Shown: positions 40,241-51,837 of the stretch, one piece after another
How the letters are laid out: every line of letters begins with the position of its first letter
Position numbering within the stretch: position 1 is the first letter of the stretch
Source: Effrenium voratum
Taxonomy: Eukaryota; Sar; Dinophyceae; Suessiales; Symbiodiniaceae
Direction of reading: 5' to 3'
DNA: 64,000 bases
Assembly (NCBI GenBank): GCA_963377175.1
Contig: CAUJNA010000846.1
Coordinates: 321,983-385,982, forward strand
Notes under the pieces: generated by a model
Database searches by the model: none
Told to the model about the DNA's origin: nothing
What the model saw: only the letters and a program-made list of their open reading frames with translations
Program-made: the position numbers and the translations under genes

Positions 40241-40359
40241 GTCCTCCGGACAGGTTATAATAAGTTGGTACCAACTGTTTTCTTTGTCTATTGTTGTAGG
40301 GGAACCGAATCTCCCAACCAACAAAGTTGGCAAAAGGGCCACCTGGCTGGGGGACCTAG
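40241..40359. mobile_element. TIR element family C, copy 1
   Basis: GTCCTCCGGACAGGTTATAA at the left and GGCTGGGGGACCTAG at the right. The interior TTGGTACCAACTGTTTTC and AGGGGAACCGAATCTCCCA match other family C copies. The left end has diverged. Confidence 0.7.
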
Positions 40360-40383
40360 TCTCATTCCGCGAGGCTACTAGGG

Positions 40384-40503
40384 CTCAACCCACATGAAAA
40401 GAATGGCAAGGACCCAACTTGGATGAATAAATTTATTAGGTAAATCATGGTGTTTGCTGGAAACCCCCCCCCATTGTTTTAATGGTTGCTTGAAGTGCAG
40501 GGT
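40384..40503. mobile_element. TIR element family I, diverged copy
   Basis: GGCAAGGACCCAACTTGGAT, TTAGGTAAATCATGGTGTTT and CCCCATTGTTTTAATGGTTG match the interiors of the family I copies at 53739 and 61289. The ends have decayed. Confidence 0.6.
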
Positions 40504-40763
40504 ACAGTGTGTTCAACAAATCAGCAAGATAATTAGCCCCTTCATGATCGACCCCCCCCCCCCACCACCCAAAAAAGAGGAAACAACCAAATAAATAAAT
40601 AAACAATACAGCAGCTCTGGCCAGCTATTGGCTCGGACTGGAGAGGAAACACTTTCTGGGGACCTCGACGGCAAGCGAACTGAACTGCCACAACAATACA
40701 TTTCCTTGAAGAGGAAACGAACATCTTCCACTTCCATTTGCTTCCCCCCCTGGTTGAAAAAAA

Positions 40764-40840
40764 CAAAAAAACACAGTAGTGATAGAGCCCTTTAAAACCA
40801 ACAAAGGAAAATATAGCACACTCTTGAGCAAATGGAAGTC
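40764..40840. repeat. Dispersed repeat family L, copy 1
   Basis: AGTAGTGATAGAGCCCTTTA, AAACCAACAAAGGAAAATA and GAGCAAATGGAAG recur near 51838 and 54058. No terminal inverted repeat was seen. Confidence 0.65.
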
Positions 40841-41184
40841 CAGGTGCTCAGCGTGGGATGGCAGCGAAAGGAGGGTCATTTGTTCAAAGTGCTCTTGAGA
40901 ACCTACCTGGCTCGGAACGGTTTTTGCTTCGGCCGACGCCATTGCAAGGGTATTCAACATGGGCACTCTCTCTTGGCACAGCCCAAGAGACATTGACAAA
41001 GAAACCAACACCGAAGAGGACCTGAAAGGACACCGAAAGCCTGGTGCCTTTGGTTACGGATTAGCATGGACCTGACGTTCGGGACCCGGTCCCTTGAAGG
41101 AAAATGGTCCAAACCACGACCCCCCGAACGTTGGGTTCCATATACATTGCTGGAAGGGTAACTCCAAAAAACGGACAACATTCC

Positions 41185-41280
41185 CACTTCTCACTTCCTG
41201 CATTCATGGGCCAAAGAGATGCCCAACTTGATATTTACCACTATATATATAATATATATATAGTGGTCCAAGCCCAAAAA
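41185..41280. repeat. Family K fragment interrupted by a perfect AT palindrome
   Basis: CTCACTTCCTG and GGGCCAAAGA match the family K left end. CCACTATATATAT and its mirror to AGTGG form a perfect palindrome at about 41238-41266. Confidence 0.6.
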
Positions 41281-41281
41281 G

Positions 41282-41381
41282 TAGACCTGGAGTGTCCGTG
41301 ACCCTTTGAAAATGGGGCCATTACCCAAAATAAAGGGGTCATGGACCCATTTTTAAAGGGTCAGAAGGAGACTCCAGGTAG
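41282..41381. mobile_element. TIR element family B, copy 2
   Basis: TAGACCTGGAGTGTCC at the left and GACTCCAGGTAG at the right. The interior TTACCCAAAATAAAGGGGTC is shared, in inverse order, with the copy at 44284. Confidence 0.82.
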
Positions 41382-41772
41382 AGTCGTGAGACTTTCCTTC
41401 TCCTAGCCGTTTCGCCGAAACTTTGTCCAACTCCAAGGCCTTGGGGGTGGACACGAGCCAGGTGCCCTGCAAGTCTCGCATGGAGGTCACCTGCCGTCGC
41501 TCGCCGGATCAAACCCAACGCCGCGAGCATGGAGAGGGCAGTTTCGCTGTCGCCGGGGGCCACGGCCCAAAGGGAATTTCACCGCCCAAAGGCAACTCCA
41601 ACCCAAAACCTTGCTGGTTCGATAGGTAGGGAATGACCTTCCGGTTGGGGAATCCAGTTTGAAAGCAAACCGCCAGTTGGATGGTTGGAAGGGGTCATCC
41701 CCTCATTCCTTGCTGAGCACCAGCTAGAACTTTTTTGTCGCTGTGGGCCGTTTTGGCACTGTTTGGGGTTGA

Positions 41773-41899
41773 TACAGTGGATGGACGAAATCCTGCACCA
41801 CCTAAGAAACCATGGGAAGCCATTGTTTCTTGGTCTTTACAGGGAATCAGACCATCCCGGTGCTTCTTAGGTGGTGCAGGATTTCGTCCATCCACAGTA
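41773..41899. mobile_element. TIR element family A, copy 1 (127 bp)
   Basis: TACAGTGGATGGACGAAATC at the left and its complement GATTTCGTCCATCCACAGTA at the right, with TIRs extending over CCTGCACCACCTAAGAA. TA flanks both ends. Confidence 0.9.
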
Positions 41900-42167
41900 G
41901 CTGCTTCGGGTTGGGGAGCATTTGGGGATGCTTTGGGATCTTTGTGGTTGCTTTGCTGGGCTGTCCGTTTTCGGATCCCCTCCGAAAAGTGAACAACTCT
42001 TGGGTTAAATTCCGAAGCCCGACCACTAAATCAACTGCAACGCTCAAAGGCCAAGTTGAACTGGATGGGCTCCACCAACTTTCGAGGATCTTCTCCGCTG
42101 GTCGATCAGTTCATGGCCGCGCCGCTTTGTCACGTGCTTCGGTCTCCTGAAGCCCTGGGATTGAAGC

Positions 42168-42364
42168 CGTGGTCTTCCATCTCCGTGTCAGAATATATGT
42201 TGTTTTCTCTGGTCTGTAAGGGAATGTGGGAATGTATCACTGGACATGTGGGTGTGGCTCAAAATTCAAGAGCCAGGACAAACCGCAGGTTTGGTCTTTC
42301 GTTAACTGTGGTTCCATTTACCTTTTTGGTGCCATTGTGGGAACCATTTATTTGAGCCACAGCC
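42168..42364. mobile_element. Family H element copy 1 plus upstream block duplicated near 51.0 kb
   Basis: The H element proper is 42251-42364 (GGTGTGGCTCAAAA ... TTTGAGCCACAGCC). The block before it, from GTGGTCTTCCATCTCCGTGT to GGACATGTGGGTGTGG, is repeated in reverse complement at about 51000-51092 with no difference that I could find. Confidence 0.85.
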
Positions 42365-42369
42365 CTTTA

Positions 42370-42508
42370 TTGTGGATGGGTAATCGAAATCCATGTCGCA
42401 CCACGAAATGAAACCATGGTTGAAACCATTGTTTTTCTGAGTTTACGTTGGGGAATCAAATCATTCCAAGGTTGCTTAAGTGGTGCAGAATTTCGTCGAT
42501 CCACAGTA
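42370..42508. mobile_element. TIR element family A, copy 2
   Basis: TTGTGGATGGGTAATCGAAA at the left and AATTTCGTCGATCCACAGTA at the right, with CTTAAGTGGTGCAGAA internally. It begins 6 bp after the family H element. Confidence 0.8.
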
Positions 42509-43291
42509 TAACCATTGCATGTCTGCCTAAACATTGTCATCCAAATTGGGTCCTTGCCATTCTTTTCCGGGGATTGAACCCTAGGGCAAGGGGTTGGACC
42601 AGTCTTGGTTTGAGCGCTGCGTATTCCACCAATCCTTGTCCTCTTGTAGCAGTCTTTGCGCAAAACACCGCAATTGCATCTTTTGCTGCCTCATGAGGGC
42701 GGGTTGTAAACAGACCTCCTGTGTGCCTAGACCTTAGACCCTACACCCCTAGCCACCTTAAATCCGGGAATTCGGGACTTGAGCAGGGTTATGTTTGTGT
42801 CAACTCCCTCAGTCCATTGTCATCACACCCCGGGCCCCCAGCTACTCACCCTTTGGCTAACCCCCCGGACTATCTAAGATTGCTTTTCATGATTGGCACG
42901 CACACCCACACACACACATACCTTTCAGTACATCCGGTAAATCCGAATAGTTTGTTGGTTGCCCGAAAATGCCTGAAAGTCAAACTCACAGTGATTCAGA
43001 ACCTTCGCAGGAGGAGCATTCACATGGAACCGGCAAAGTGTGCTTTCCCCAAAGCAGCTTCCTCTCAAAGATGGGTCCTTTTCTGGTTGGATGTCCATCT
43101 GAATAATAACCTATAATCTGTTGGAAGCAGGGTGACTAGGGTGTGTGTCAAGCTAGGGCAACCCCGAAAAATCGTCGCTTTGTGAGGTGAAAAGGACTAG
43201 CCTCACCTCACTTCCGATCGAGTGGATTGGCCAACAAATTGCAAAAAACTGTGCGTTGCCCAAAGGACCTGACAATAACAGGTGAGCCTTA

Positions 43292-43318
43292 AAAAACACA
43301 CACACACACACACACACC
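43292..43318. repeat. CA microsatellite
   Basis: An (AC)n run of about 12 units. Confidence 0.95.
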
Positions 43319-43394
43319 ATATGGTCACTTTGGACAAGTGAGACATGCATGTTCCCAATTCCCAAAAGGCAAGTTCAGGAACTCAGGAACAAAT

Positions 43395-43495
43395 GGCTGT
43401 GGCTCAAAAACGGGTACCCAAAATGGGTTGCCCTCGAAAATAGAAGCATGGACTAAAAATCTGCGGTCCCCTGGTGATTTAATATTGACACACCC
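43395..43495. mobile_element. TIR element family H, copy 2
   Basis: GGCTGTGGCTCAAAAACGGG at the left, CTAAAAATCTGCGGTCC internally, and a decayed right end (ATTGACACACCC). Confidence 0.7.
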
Positions 43496-43650
43496 ATTTG
43501 AGACTCAGGATGACCACGCCCCAAGGGTGACAGTGATCTAGGCCTACCTTCTATTTCCATTCTGAACCCAGGGATCCGTTTCAGGAAACCATCCAAAAAA
43601 CCGTTGAAACGGATCCGGTTGAAAAGAATGGACAAGGAACCAACCCAAGT

Positions 43651-43767
43651 GGCTGTGGCGATCCAAAACACCGGAATTCCAAAATGGGTTGCCCGATCGG
43701 GAAGTGAAAAGATAGGTACCCAAACCCGCGGTTTGCCCCTCCGATCGTTTAATTTTGAGCCACAGCC
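43651..43767. mobile_element. TIR element family H, copy 3
   Basis: GGCTGTGGCGATCCAAAACA at the left and AATTTTGAGCCACAGCC at the right. The interior CCCGCGGTTTGCCCCTCCGA matches the other H copies. Confidence 0.85.
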
Positions 43768-44226
43768 GAATGGTGGATTCCTTAAGGTCGAAGGGAAATC
43801 CAAAAACTGAGCCCTGGAGTCAAAGACTTCCACTCCGACGACAAGCGTCCCTCAGGAACTAACCGGGTTTCCCCTTCAAAGGTTGCAGTTTTACTGGCGG
43901 TGTCCATTGAAACGATCGCCACTTTGGGAGGTTCCCTTTAAAGTGACATGTAAAAAAAAAACTGGACAAATCCTACAAGTGATGTTTCCTTGGCATTGTG
44001 ATCGAAACAAAACAAGCAAAGTTCAGATTGTGCAACTGTTTTTTCAGGGTGTTTGGACAACGATTCCTTTTTGGATAATTCTGTTTGGCATACAGTCGGT
44101 TCCATTCTTTTCGGAGGACGGAAACCCTTGAAATTTTCTGAGGCTCCCACGGCCTCTGTTGGCTTCCAGGATCGTTCCAAGCCTGCGATCGTTTCCTGGC
44201 GGTGCCGGAAGCATCCCATCTCAGAA

Positions 44227-44440
44227 GGGTTTTGCAGTAGTTTGAGGTTAGAATCAGTTGGTACCATTGTTTTCCCTTTTTGTCTACCTGGAGTCTCCAT
44301 GACCCTTTAAAAATGGGTCCATGACCCCTTTATTTTGGGTAATGACCCCATTTTTAAAGGGTCATGGAGACCCCAGGTATTGTAGTCGGGAACCGAATCT
44401 CCCCCGCAAAAAAAATTGGCAACCGGGCACTGCTGAGACC
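44227..44440. mobile_element. TIR element family C, copy split by a family B insertion
   Basis: The left half (AGTAGTTTGAGGTTAGAATC, TTGGTACCATTGTTTTCCC) ends at 44283 and the right half (TTGTAGTCGGGAACCGAATC, GGCAACCGGGCACTGCTG) starts at 44380. The family B element at 44284-44379 sits exactly between them. Confidence 0.85.
44284..44379. mobile_element. TIR element family B, copy 3, nested in family C
   Basis: CTACCTGGAGTCTCCATGAC at the left and GTCATGGAGACCCCAGGTA at the right, nearly a full-length palindrome. Removing it together with one TA rebuilds a normal family C interior (TTTTTGTCTATTGTAG; compare TTTGTCTATTGTTGTAG in copy C1). Confidence 0.9.
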
Positions 44441-44916
44441 CAAGGAAAAAGGCTGGGTGTTCGTTTTTTCCTCGGGGGACCGTCCCAAAATGACTGGTTT
44501 CCTCTTGGCTTCCCCGTAAAACCGACAAAAGGTGAAGCCCCCAAAAAACAGGCGCGACCATATCAAGGTCTTGCTGGTGCCCCCCAGACCGGGTCTCAGT
44601 GGATTTCCATGGGAAAAACGAATTGGCACCTCTTTCCTTTTGCCCAGACGCTCGACTTCTAGAAAGAGTCCAACCTCTCTTAGGGACAGGGCCCTCAAAT
44701 ATCCTTGCTTCGAAGGCGTAGGGAGTTGGGAGCGTTTGGGTGGTAGAGTTTACAAGGAACCCCCTCCAAGAGGAAAAGACAATTGCTGGTGCTCAGCAGG
44801 GAAGCAGGGAATGAGGGAAAAACCGCCATGACCCACTCATCAAGCATCCAACCGATGGCTTCCTTGATTCGGGCCCTGTCCGGTGGTGCGTTTGTTTTCT
44901 CATTCCCTACTTCTCA

Positions 44917-45035
44917 TAGGTCCTCCAGTAGAGAGGATAGAATAAGGGTACCAACTTTTTTCTGTAGTCTATTTTAGTAGGGGAACCCTCCCCCCTAAAA
45001 AGGGGTAGAAGAGTGGTTACCTGGTTACCTACTGG
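44917..45035. mobile_element. TIR element family C, copy with decayed right end
   Basis: TAGGTCCTCCAGTAGAGAGG, TACCAACTTTTTTCTGTAG and TTTTAGTAGGGGAACCCTCC match the copies at 51538 and 52009. The right terminal repeat is not recognisable. Confidence 0.7.
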
Positions 45036-46252
45036 CTGGTTACTTTCCTGAAGTTGTGTTTTCTGGTCCTCATCATTCAAAACCTCAGGGGCAATTCCAG
45101 GTCACAGTCAGAGTGCCTTTCTTTTTGTTTGTTCGTTTTTCCCCCCGTTTTCTTCCCCCTTTTTTTTCCGGGGTACCTAGCTCTACGCTGTCTTTTTTTG
45201 GAGTTTCGAAGGCCCATCTTGCAGTTCAAAGAGCGGCCTTCTAACAGGTTTTCCCAGGGTCAGTAGCCTGCTTGTGAACCAAAGGCCGCGATGTCAGCAT
45301 GGACTCAGGTTTCACCCACGGGGGGCCGTTGGCCTTACCCCAAGGCCCTCTTAAATGCTCACACTTACTCTGGGATAGAAGCCCCTCCCAAAAACAGCCA
45401 GGTGTGAAGGACAATTAACTCGGATTGTGCAACCCTGAAAACAACAAACAACCAAGTTCAAGCAAGATTGGAACTCCAGTCCTCCATCCAAGTGAAAAAT
45501 GGTTGCAAACTTGGTGAGTCAGCCCTAAAACTAAGGTGCTGATCTCGTCTACCATCATCATCTGAGTAATCTTAGTACACGTCTAGGAGGCAAGCTTCTA
45601 CCAAAAGTTGGAAAAGTTGGCCCAAGTCTGGCGCCCCCAGATCCCTAGGCGTTCCTTAGAGGATGCATCCCAAAACCTCCAAATCAGCTGGTGTCTCTCA
45701 TCTCGTCGGTAGAAGTGCGCGTGAAAGGTTTGTTGAAATGCACGTGGTTGTATCTGATGAAAGCGATGATCGCAGAAACGCAGAAACGCATTCTCGCATT
45801 CCGCGGGATTGCGGAAGCAGCGAGTGGAAGCAGCGAGCCAGTGCCTCTCCACTGGCAGCTCGTGCCGGAGAATATCTCGGCCGCTCGGCCCGGTGAAAGG
45901 CTGAGGCGCATCGCCACTTCAGCCCCATGCAGTCGGACCTTCAGGCCGTGGTCTTCAACCTTGCCCAGTGAATCCATGCTCCTGTATCGCAGGGAGCCAG
46001 GGAACCATTCTTTAAACACCGGCAAGAACATGGCTGGCTACCTATGGTAGTGGCAACGCGGATCCACTGTCCTTTTGGCTCCTCTTTTCTGGGTTGTCCG
46101 TTTTCAGATCCGCCAAAAAGTTGAAAACTTTTGGGTTCAACGGAGACCCAAACACTTAACTCACTAAACCCTGAGGGCGTAAGGCGCCGGATGGAAACCA
46201 CCAAACTTAAAACCAACCAAAAACGGGGCGACCTTTCGCCCGAAATACCTAC
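45036..46252. other. No gene seen
   Basis: Short frames near 45600-46050 on both strands have no recognised domain. GGAAGCAGCGAG occurs in two neighbouring copies near 45820. Confidence 0.4.
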
Positions 46253-46363
46253 CCCTTAAAACTCCAAGCCCTGGGGAAGTTAATCTTTTACAGACAAATA
46301 TAGCCCATGTTACCCAAAAGTTGAGAAAAGTTTCGTGTTTTTAAGAGGTAAGAAACTGATCCC
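46253..46363. repeat. Dispersed repeat family M, copy 1
   Basis: CCCCTTAAAACTCC, ATCTTTTACAGACAAATATA and TTTCGTGTTTTTAAGAGGTA recur at 57303-57421 in the same orientation. Confidence 0.8.
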
Positions 46364-46799
46364 CCAGAGAGGACCTTTTGCCCCTCTTCAGCTTCAGCTT
46401 CAACAAGCGCGCCTGGCTGTAGCTGTGTCCCGACTTGGCCGTCACTGTCTTCATGGGTGCCCGAAGCTGAGAGAACCTCGGGCCGGGGCTTTATTTGGTC
46501 CCTTGATGGCTTTTAGGGGCAAGGGGGACTTACTTCCGAATAGAAGGTACCTGGAGAATTTGGGGATTCTGAGTCTGAATGGTTGGAAAGCCCTCCAAAA
46601 TGGGTGTATCCAAATAGGCGGACCCAACATGTTTGCGATTTCTTCAAATCTTCTGTTGGATTCCCTTCCAAACCAAAACTTGTTGAGGCCCCAAACAGGG
46701 GCAGTCCTTGGGAGTAAATCAATCTCTCCTGCGTGAAGGTTATACGGGTGCCTGCTCTGTCTTCTTCTTCTTTGAGGGTACCCCTCTTTCGTGGTTTTC

Positions 46800-46898
46800 T
46801 CACTTCCTGAGTTGATGGGCCAAAAAAAGATTGAACTTTCTGTTTACCACTAAAATGGTCTTCCCAAAAAGTTTAAAGTCCAGGCACTCAGGGAGTGA
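46800..46898. mobile_element. TIR element family K, copy 2
   Basis: TCACTTCCTGAGT at the left and ACTCAGGGAGTGA at the right. The interior TTTACCACTAAAATGGTCTT and CCCAAAAAGTTTAAAGTC is shared with copies 1 and 3. Confidence 0.8.
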
Positions 46899-47846
46899 TT
46901 TTTAGATGGAAGCCAACAGGACACCGAAGACACTTCGTGAGATTCCCTTAAAAAAGACCCCACCCATATTTAGTGGCTGCCCATATCTGGTACTTCTGGG
47001 GAAAGTGGTAGAGCTCCTGTATATGGCGCGGGGAAAAAATGGCCATTGGCCATGTCACAGCTCCCCCCCCCCCCGACCCCCCCCCCCCACAAAAAAAAAG
47101 AAAAGAAACAAGCATTAGTGTCTACCCCCCACCCCCCCACAACAAAAAAGCAGTAGTTTCCACCACTCCCACCCCCCCAAAAAACACACACACACAACAT
47201 TTAGGTTCCACCATGGTCCAACACCCAGTCCATGAGCCCAAGGAAGTGAGTTTTAAAGAAGGGAAACTTCTCAAAAGGCAAAAAGGGCACCGGAAGTCTG
47301 GTTGGAACAAATCTAATCTCTGACGCAGGCCTTCCAGACCACCCGTAGTACGGCGTGTTCAACAGCACCATTTTCCCGCAGAAACAAATAAATGGTTGGC
47401 CCATTGGCCCAACAAAAACTGTATCTAGTTTCCGCATGTGCCACCTACAACTACATTTTCCCACAAAACCCTTCTCCGCCGGAACCCGTCTGATCTGAGG
47501 TTTGACCTTTCGGGGGGTTGAGGCAGAGTGAATATCACAGGCATGACAAAAACAAAGAAATAAAATGCCCCAAGCACCGTCTCGTTAGAGAGAAAACCAA
47601 ATGCCCCAACCCAACCCCCCCCCCCCCCCCCTCCCCTCCCCCGGTGGGTAAAGGCTTTAGAAGCTTCTTAGAAGGTGTTCTCGTTGAAGACGTATGGGGG
47701 CAAATTTGGAGGTCAGAATTCATCAACTGCCTTGTTGACTTTCATTGGTCCCATGAAAGGAATCCTTCACTTCAAAAGGGGGAATCCCTCCCATAAGTTC
47801 AAAAGAGGGAACCCAAAGAGCATTTCTCTCACCATGTGTGTGTGTG
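46899..47846. other. No gene; poly-C and CA tracts
   Basis: Long C runs lie at about 47060-47088 and 47616-47632, and a short CA run near 47187. No coding region was recognised. Confidence 0.5.
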
Positions 47847-48080
47847 TGTGTCTGAAAAAAGGGAACCCCTAAAATGGCTTATGTACCCTTTAGTTTCCTT
47901 CTAAAAATTCTCCAAAACAACAGGATTATTACAATTACCCTCCACAAAAGGAACCACACCCACATGATGCCTTTTTTGTCTTAAAATAGGGAACCACTAA
48001 AATGGCTTATTCTCCCTTCAGGGAGCTTTGGTTTCCCTCTAATTAAAAAACGATTATTACCCTTCACAAAAGGATGCCAT
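47847..48080. repeat. Two direct copies of a block of about 105 bp
   Basis: GGGAACCCCTAAAATGGCTT near 47860 and GGGAACCACTAAAATGGCTT near 47989 are each followed by TTTCCTTCTAA or TTTCCCTCTAA, GATTATTAC, CCT[CT]CACAAAAGGA. They are separated by about 20 bp. Confidence 0.8.
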
Positions 48081-48242
48081 GGATGGTTCGTATTCAGTGC
48101 CTGAGCTCTGTGCGCTTGAGGCTCTTCCAGCAACCTGCCGCGCATAACTCGCCACTTCGCGAAGCGCTTTGCGCGCTTTGAGGGCAACGGGCAACGCGGG
48201 CGCGTATCCTGCTCTCAGGCCTTAAGCACCATTACACCCCTC

Positions 48243-48353
48243 CGTTGTTCAGACACCCTGGAAAAGGAAGATAACTTTTTTTGGGGCTTGGACCATTTCT
48301 AGCGGGGCAGCCACCAAAAAAAATGGGAAAAAGAGTGCCACTGAACAACTGAG
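48243..48353. mobile_element. TIR element family D, copy 1
   Basis: CGTTGTTCAGACACCCTGG at the left and GTGCCACTGAACAACTGAG at the right. The interior GGGGCTTGGACCATTTCTAG and GGGGCAGCCACCAAAAA is shared with the copies at 55751 and 59177. Confidence 0.8.
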
Positions 48354-50630
48354 GCCCTCCATTGAAGGAGGCAGGGCCTCCATTGAAAGGTGGTTGACCT
48401 CAAAAACAGCTGTGTTGAGGGCCCAACATGCTGGGAGAACCAGTGTCCTTTTATCCATTGCTGAACTTTTTCGGGTGAGACCGATTCAAGTCAACCCCTG
48501 AGGTGTCATTTGCGGTTTGGCCTCAAGTGGGAAGAGAGGTGCTTTTGAGATGTTGTGGCTTTCCTTTGGGATCCCATTGGTGTCGGCATCTCCAGTGGAA
48601 GTTTGTTCGCCAGGGGGTTTCTTTTCTTCCCTGAAACAAACCACCCAAGAAACGAAATCCATTTGGGGTCTCAAAAAACTGGGATCCCATTGGTGGATTT
48701 CCTCTTGGTTTCCATTTAAAACTAAAGGGGGCGAAGTGTCCCTCTCTTCTCCTCCGGGCTGCTGAAGGGCCAAGCCTTCCCCCCCTACAAATTGCGAGGA
48801 AAACTAGATCGCCCTTCTTTTCGGGTTGCTTTTTTTCCCGGGTGCACCAAGAGGAAACCGAACTCCACGCCTCTTTTGTTTCCGATTTGTTCTCCTTTTT
48901 TGGGTACACCAAGAGGAAAACCAAAATCCATTTTGTGAGGGGGTTTTGAGACAAACCCTTATCACCTTCAAAAGCTTCGAACTGGTGGACCAACCTCTCA
49001 ACGGCAAGGTCGAGAGGTTAGAAACCCGGGCTACAACCAGAGTCCCCGGAAAAAGTTGGCCTGGTTGTAAGTGGGTCGTATTCTACCTAGACCCTCAAGA
49101 ATCCCTTAAACTGGTTGCTGCTCAACAATATGGGGTGAGCTTTTGGGTCCTGGCAAGTGATTAACCCCTCTTGGCCGAACACCCAACCCTGTGCAGGGAT
49201 CAAAGAGCCATGTTTCAAATGGGCAAAATGTATCTCTTAAGGAGCCCTGCTGTAGATTGGCGTTAATTTAAACTTCCCCAAGAAAGCCATAGTCGCTACG
49301 GTTGCCTTCGTCTTGCTGGTTCTATAAGCACCGCGACAAAAACCATCCAACTGGCTTTCTTTACAGGAATCCCTACCTCCAATTGCTTAAGTCTGGAAAG
49401 CAAGGAGCGATATATTCCCTTTCAATCCAGAGGATTCTTCTGCAAATGCAAGACTCCCAGCAGGACATGGGAAGAACCATCCCCTCGTTCCCGAAGAATC
49501 CATTAGTTCATTCCCGAAATCGCATCGACCCTCCTGTGGCTCCGCGTCTCGACTCGAATCGCGTCAGGCGTCAGTTGCTTCGAGGCGCTTGCTCATTGAA
49601 GGCGAAGTTTCAAGGGAAAAAGGAGCCCGGTGAAACCGGTTGGGCTTCAAATTCATTTGACAGATACAATGAACAATCCAACGGATTGGGACTAGTGGCA
49701 ACTGAAAGTCTCCGACCGGAGCCTCTTTGTGGGTTCCACGATAATTTGCAGGGAGTGCCCCATCTGTAAGCCGGCAAGTGCCGTAGACTCAGTCATACAC
49801 ATCCCACCTGGTCAGGAGTAAGCCCGCAATGATGAGCACATATGCCGACCTCAGCTGATGGCCGGTTGCATCTGTGCAAACCACCCGGTTGCATGTGTTC
49901 TTCTTCAATTAACAGCCCATTAAATCAGCAGGGTTCCGCCCCGAAAAATTACAGCTTAACCTTTGGGGGACCACTAAGCGATGAACAAGTTGATTCGCCT
50001 TGGGGTGAGCGAAGATTGGCTTTTCCCGTTTTGTGAGGTAATGGATTACCAAAGCAAAGATTGGACTTGTGCCATTGCTAAGGCTCGGATGCCGATAAAT
50101 ATTGCCAGGGGAACAAAGGTACCCCTGATCTTATTTAGAAAAACAAACACATCACTGGGGCTATGTCCGGTTGGTTTACTTTGCAATACTTAGGGCATCA
50201 TCCAACTGTATAGTGTAAATCCGGCAAGATGTTCGTCCTGGACTTCCTCTGCCAAAGTCTGAAGCAACCGACCGCACAAATCCGGATGAAAACACACACT
50301 CAGCCCTGCTCAAGTTGGCTGTCACATCACCGCACGAGGAAATTCACGTCCAATTGACCCAAACGTGCTTGATTGAAACTACTCAAAAGGTCAACGTAGA
50401 TGGATTCGCGGTAGATGTGGGTAAGCTTTGGGCATAGCTGGAAATTGTGCAATCCTTCCAATCCTTGGTATGATAGCAACATATGCCGAAAACAGTGAAG
50501 TTGTGCACTTTCACCCAAGTGTCAGTAGGGGGGGTTCTAAAACCAAGGGAGGTGTCGGTAGGGCGAATTCTTAGAGGCGTTGCCCGCGTCCCAATGCCAG
50601 AAAACTGGGATTGCATTATGAATACGTATT
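48354..50630. other. No gene seen
   Basis: Open frames up to about 156 codons (48993-48523 minus; 49302-49769 plus) show no recognisable domains. Blocks such as GGTGCACCAAGAGGAAAACC (48840-48920) repeat locally. Confidence 0.4.
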
Positions 50631-50721
50631 CCTGGACCCTCAAACTACCCATAAAAATGGGTTTGACCCCCCAACATGACGGGGTGATATCCAATTTTTA
50701 AGGGAATTTTGAGGGTCCAGG
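50631..50721. mobile_element. TIR element related to family B
   Basis: CCTGGACCCTCAAACTACCC at the left and AATTTTGAGGGTCCAGG at the right, 91 bp, with CCCATAAAAATGGG inside. Only one copy was noticed. Confidence 0.7.
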
Positions 50722-50909
50722 TTGGATGAAGTGAAACAAACATCCCACCAGCAAAGCGACACCCGAAAAGCGTCCCAATGAGTTGGAGTCTTAGTTGCAA
50801 ACCCTCACTGTATTTGGAAATGCTTCGAATGTCCAAACCGCTGCGGGACCAGAAGGCGATTAGCAAACCTCTTGCTGAAGTCAACCTTGAAACAAACAAA
50901 CAAACACAT

Positions 50910-51092
50910 GGCTGTGGCTCAAAAACATGTACCAAAATGGCACCTTGGTAAATGGAACCAAAGACTAAAACCTGCGGTTTGCCCTAGCTCTTGAATTTTG
51001 AGCCACACCCACATGTCCAGTGATACATTCCCACATTCCCTTACAGACCAGAGAAAACAACATATATTCTGACACGGAGATGGAAGACCATC
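50910..51092. mobile_element. Family H element copy 4 plus the inverted copy of the 42.2-kb block
   Basis: The H element is 50910-51010 (GGCTGTGGCTCAAAAACATG ... TTTTGAGCCACACCC). It is followed by CCCACATGTCCAGTGATACA through GACACGGAGATGGAAGACCA, the reverse complement of about 42168-42262. Confidence 0.87.
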
Positions 51093-51537
51093 TTCTTTTA
51101 GCGCGGACCAACGGCCTCCCAGAAAAGTTCTCCCATTGTTGCCCAAAACGAAGCCCCAAATGAAAAACCGCCGTGGGGGGGGGGGGGGGGGTTGTCGTTG
51201 TCTCAAAAGGGGAATTTTCGACATGGGTGGTGTCCTGGCGTTTTTCCATGTGTGTGTGTTTTGCTCTTATTTTTTCAATCCCTCAAACTGGGGGGGGGGG
51301 GCCTTCCAAAATAGGTACCGCGTGCTTGCCTTGTGGCTTTTTCAATCCCACAAAATGGGGGACCGGGGGGGGGGGGGGCGGGGGCCTTCGAAAAAATGGT
51401 ACCCTCAACAGACCAGGCCGCCGGGCAGCCTGTTGGAACGCGGCCCCATCCTGTTCTGGGGAGGTTCAGCCCATGGCCATGACCATGGAAAGAGACGAAC
51501 CTTGGCCCACAAAAAATATGGGTACACCCAAAAGAAT
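51093..51537. other. No gene; long poly-G runs
   Basis: G runs of 10 or more lie at about 51176-51190, 51291-51300 and 51365-51378. Frames through them are Gly-rich artefacts. Confidence 0.6.
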
Positions 51538-51656
51538 CTAGGCCTTTGTGTAGAGAGGATAGAATAAGTTGATGCCATGTTGTTTTTTCTGTAGTCTATT
51601 TAGGGGAACCCTCCTCCAAAAAAGAAACGGTAAACGGGCACTACTGGGGGACCTAG
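51538..51656. mobile_element. TIR element family C
   Basis: CTAGGCCTTTGTGTAGAGAG at the left and ACTACTGGGGGACCTAG at the right, with AGTCTATTTAGGGGAACCCT inside. Confidence 0.85.
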
Positions 51657-51837
51657 TGATTCTGTAACTGCTGCCTCAGGAACCGATCCCAGAAGTGCCC
51701 CGCGAGGTGATAACTAGTGATGTACCTGGAACTGAGGTCAGTTCCCTGCTTGCCATGGATTGAACTTCCAAGCGCACAGTTGGGATGCAGAACTAATCCT
51801 CCATTGTCTCCAGTTGCTTAAGTCCCTTCGAAAGAAA

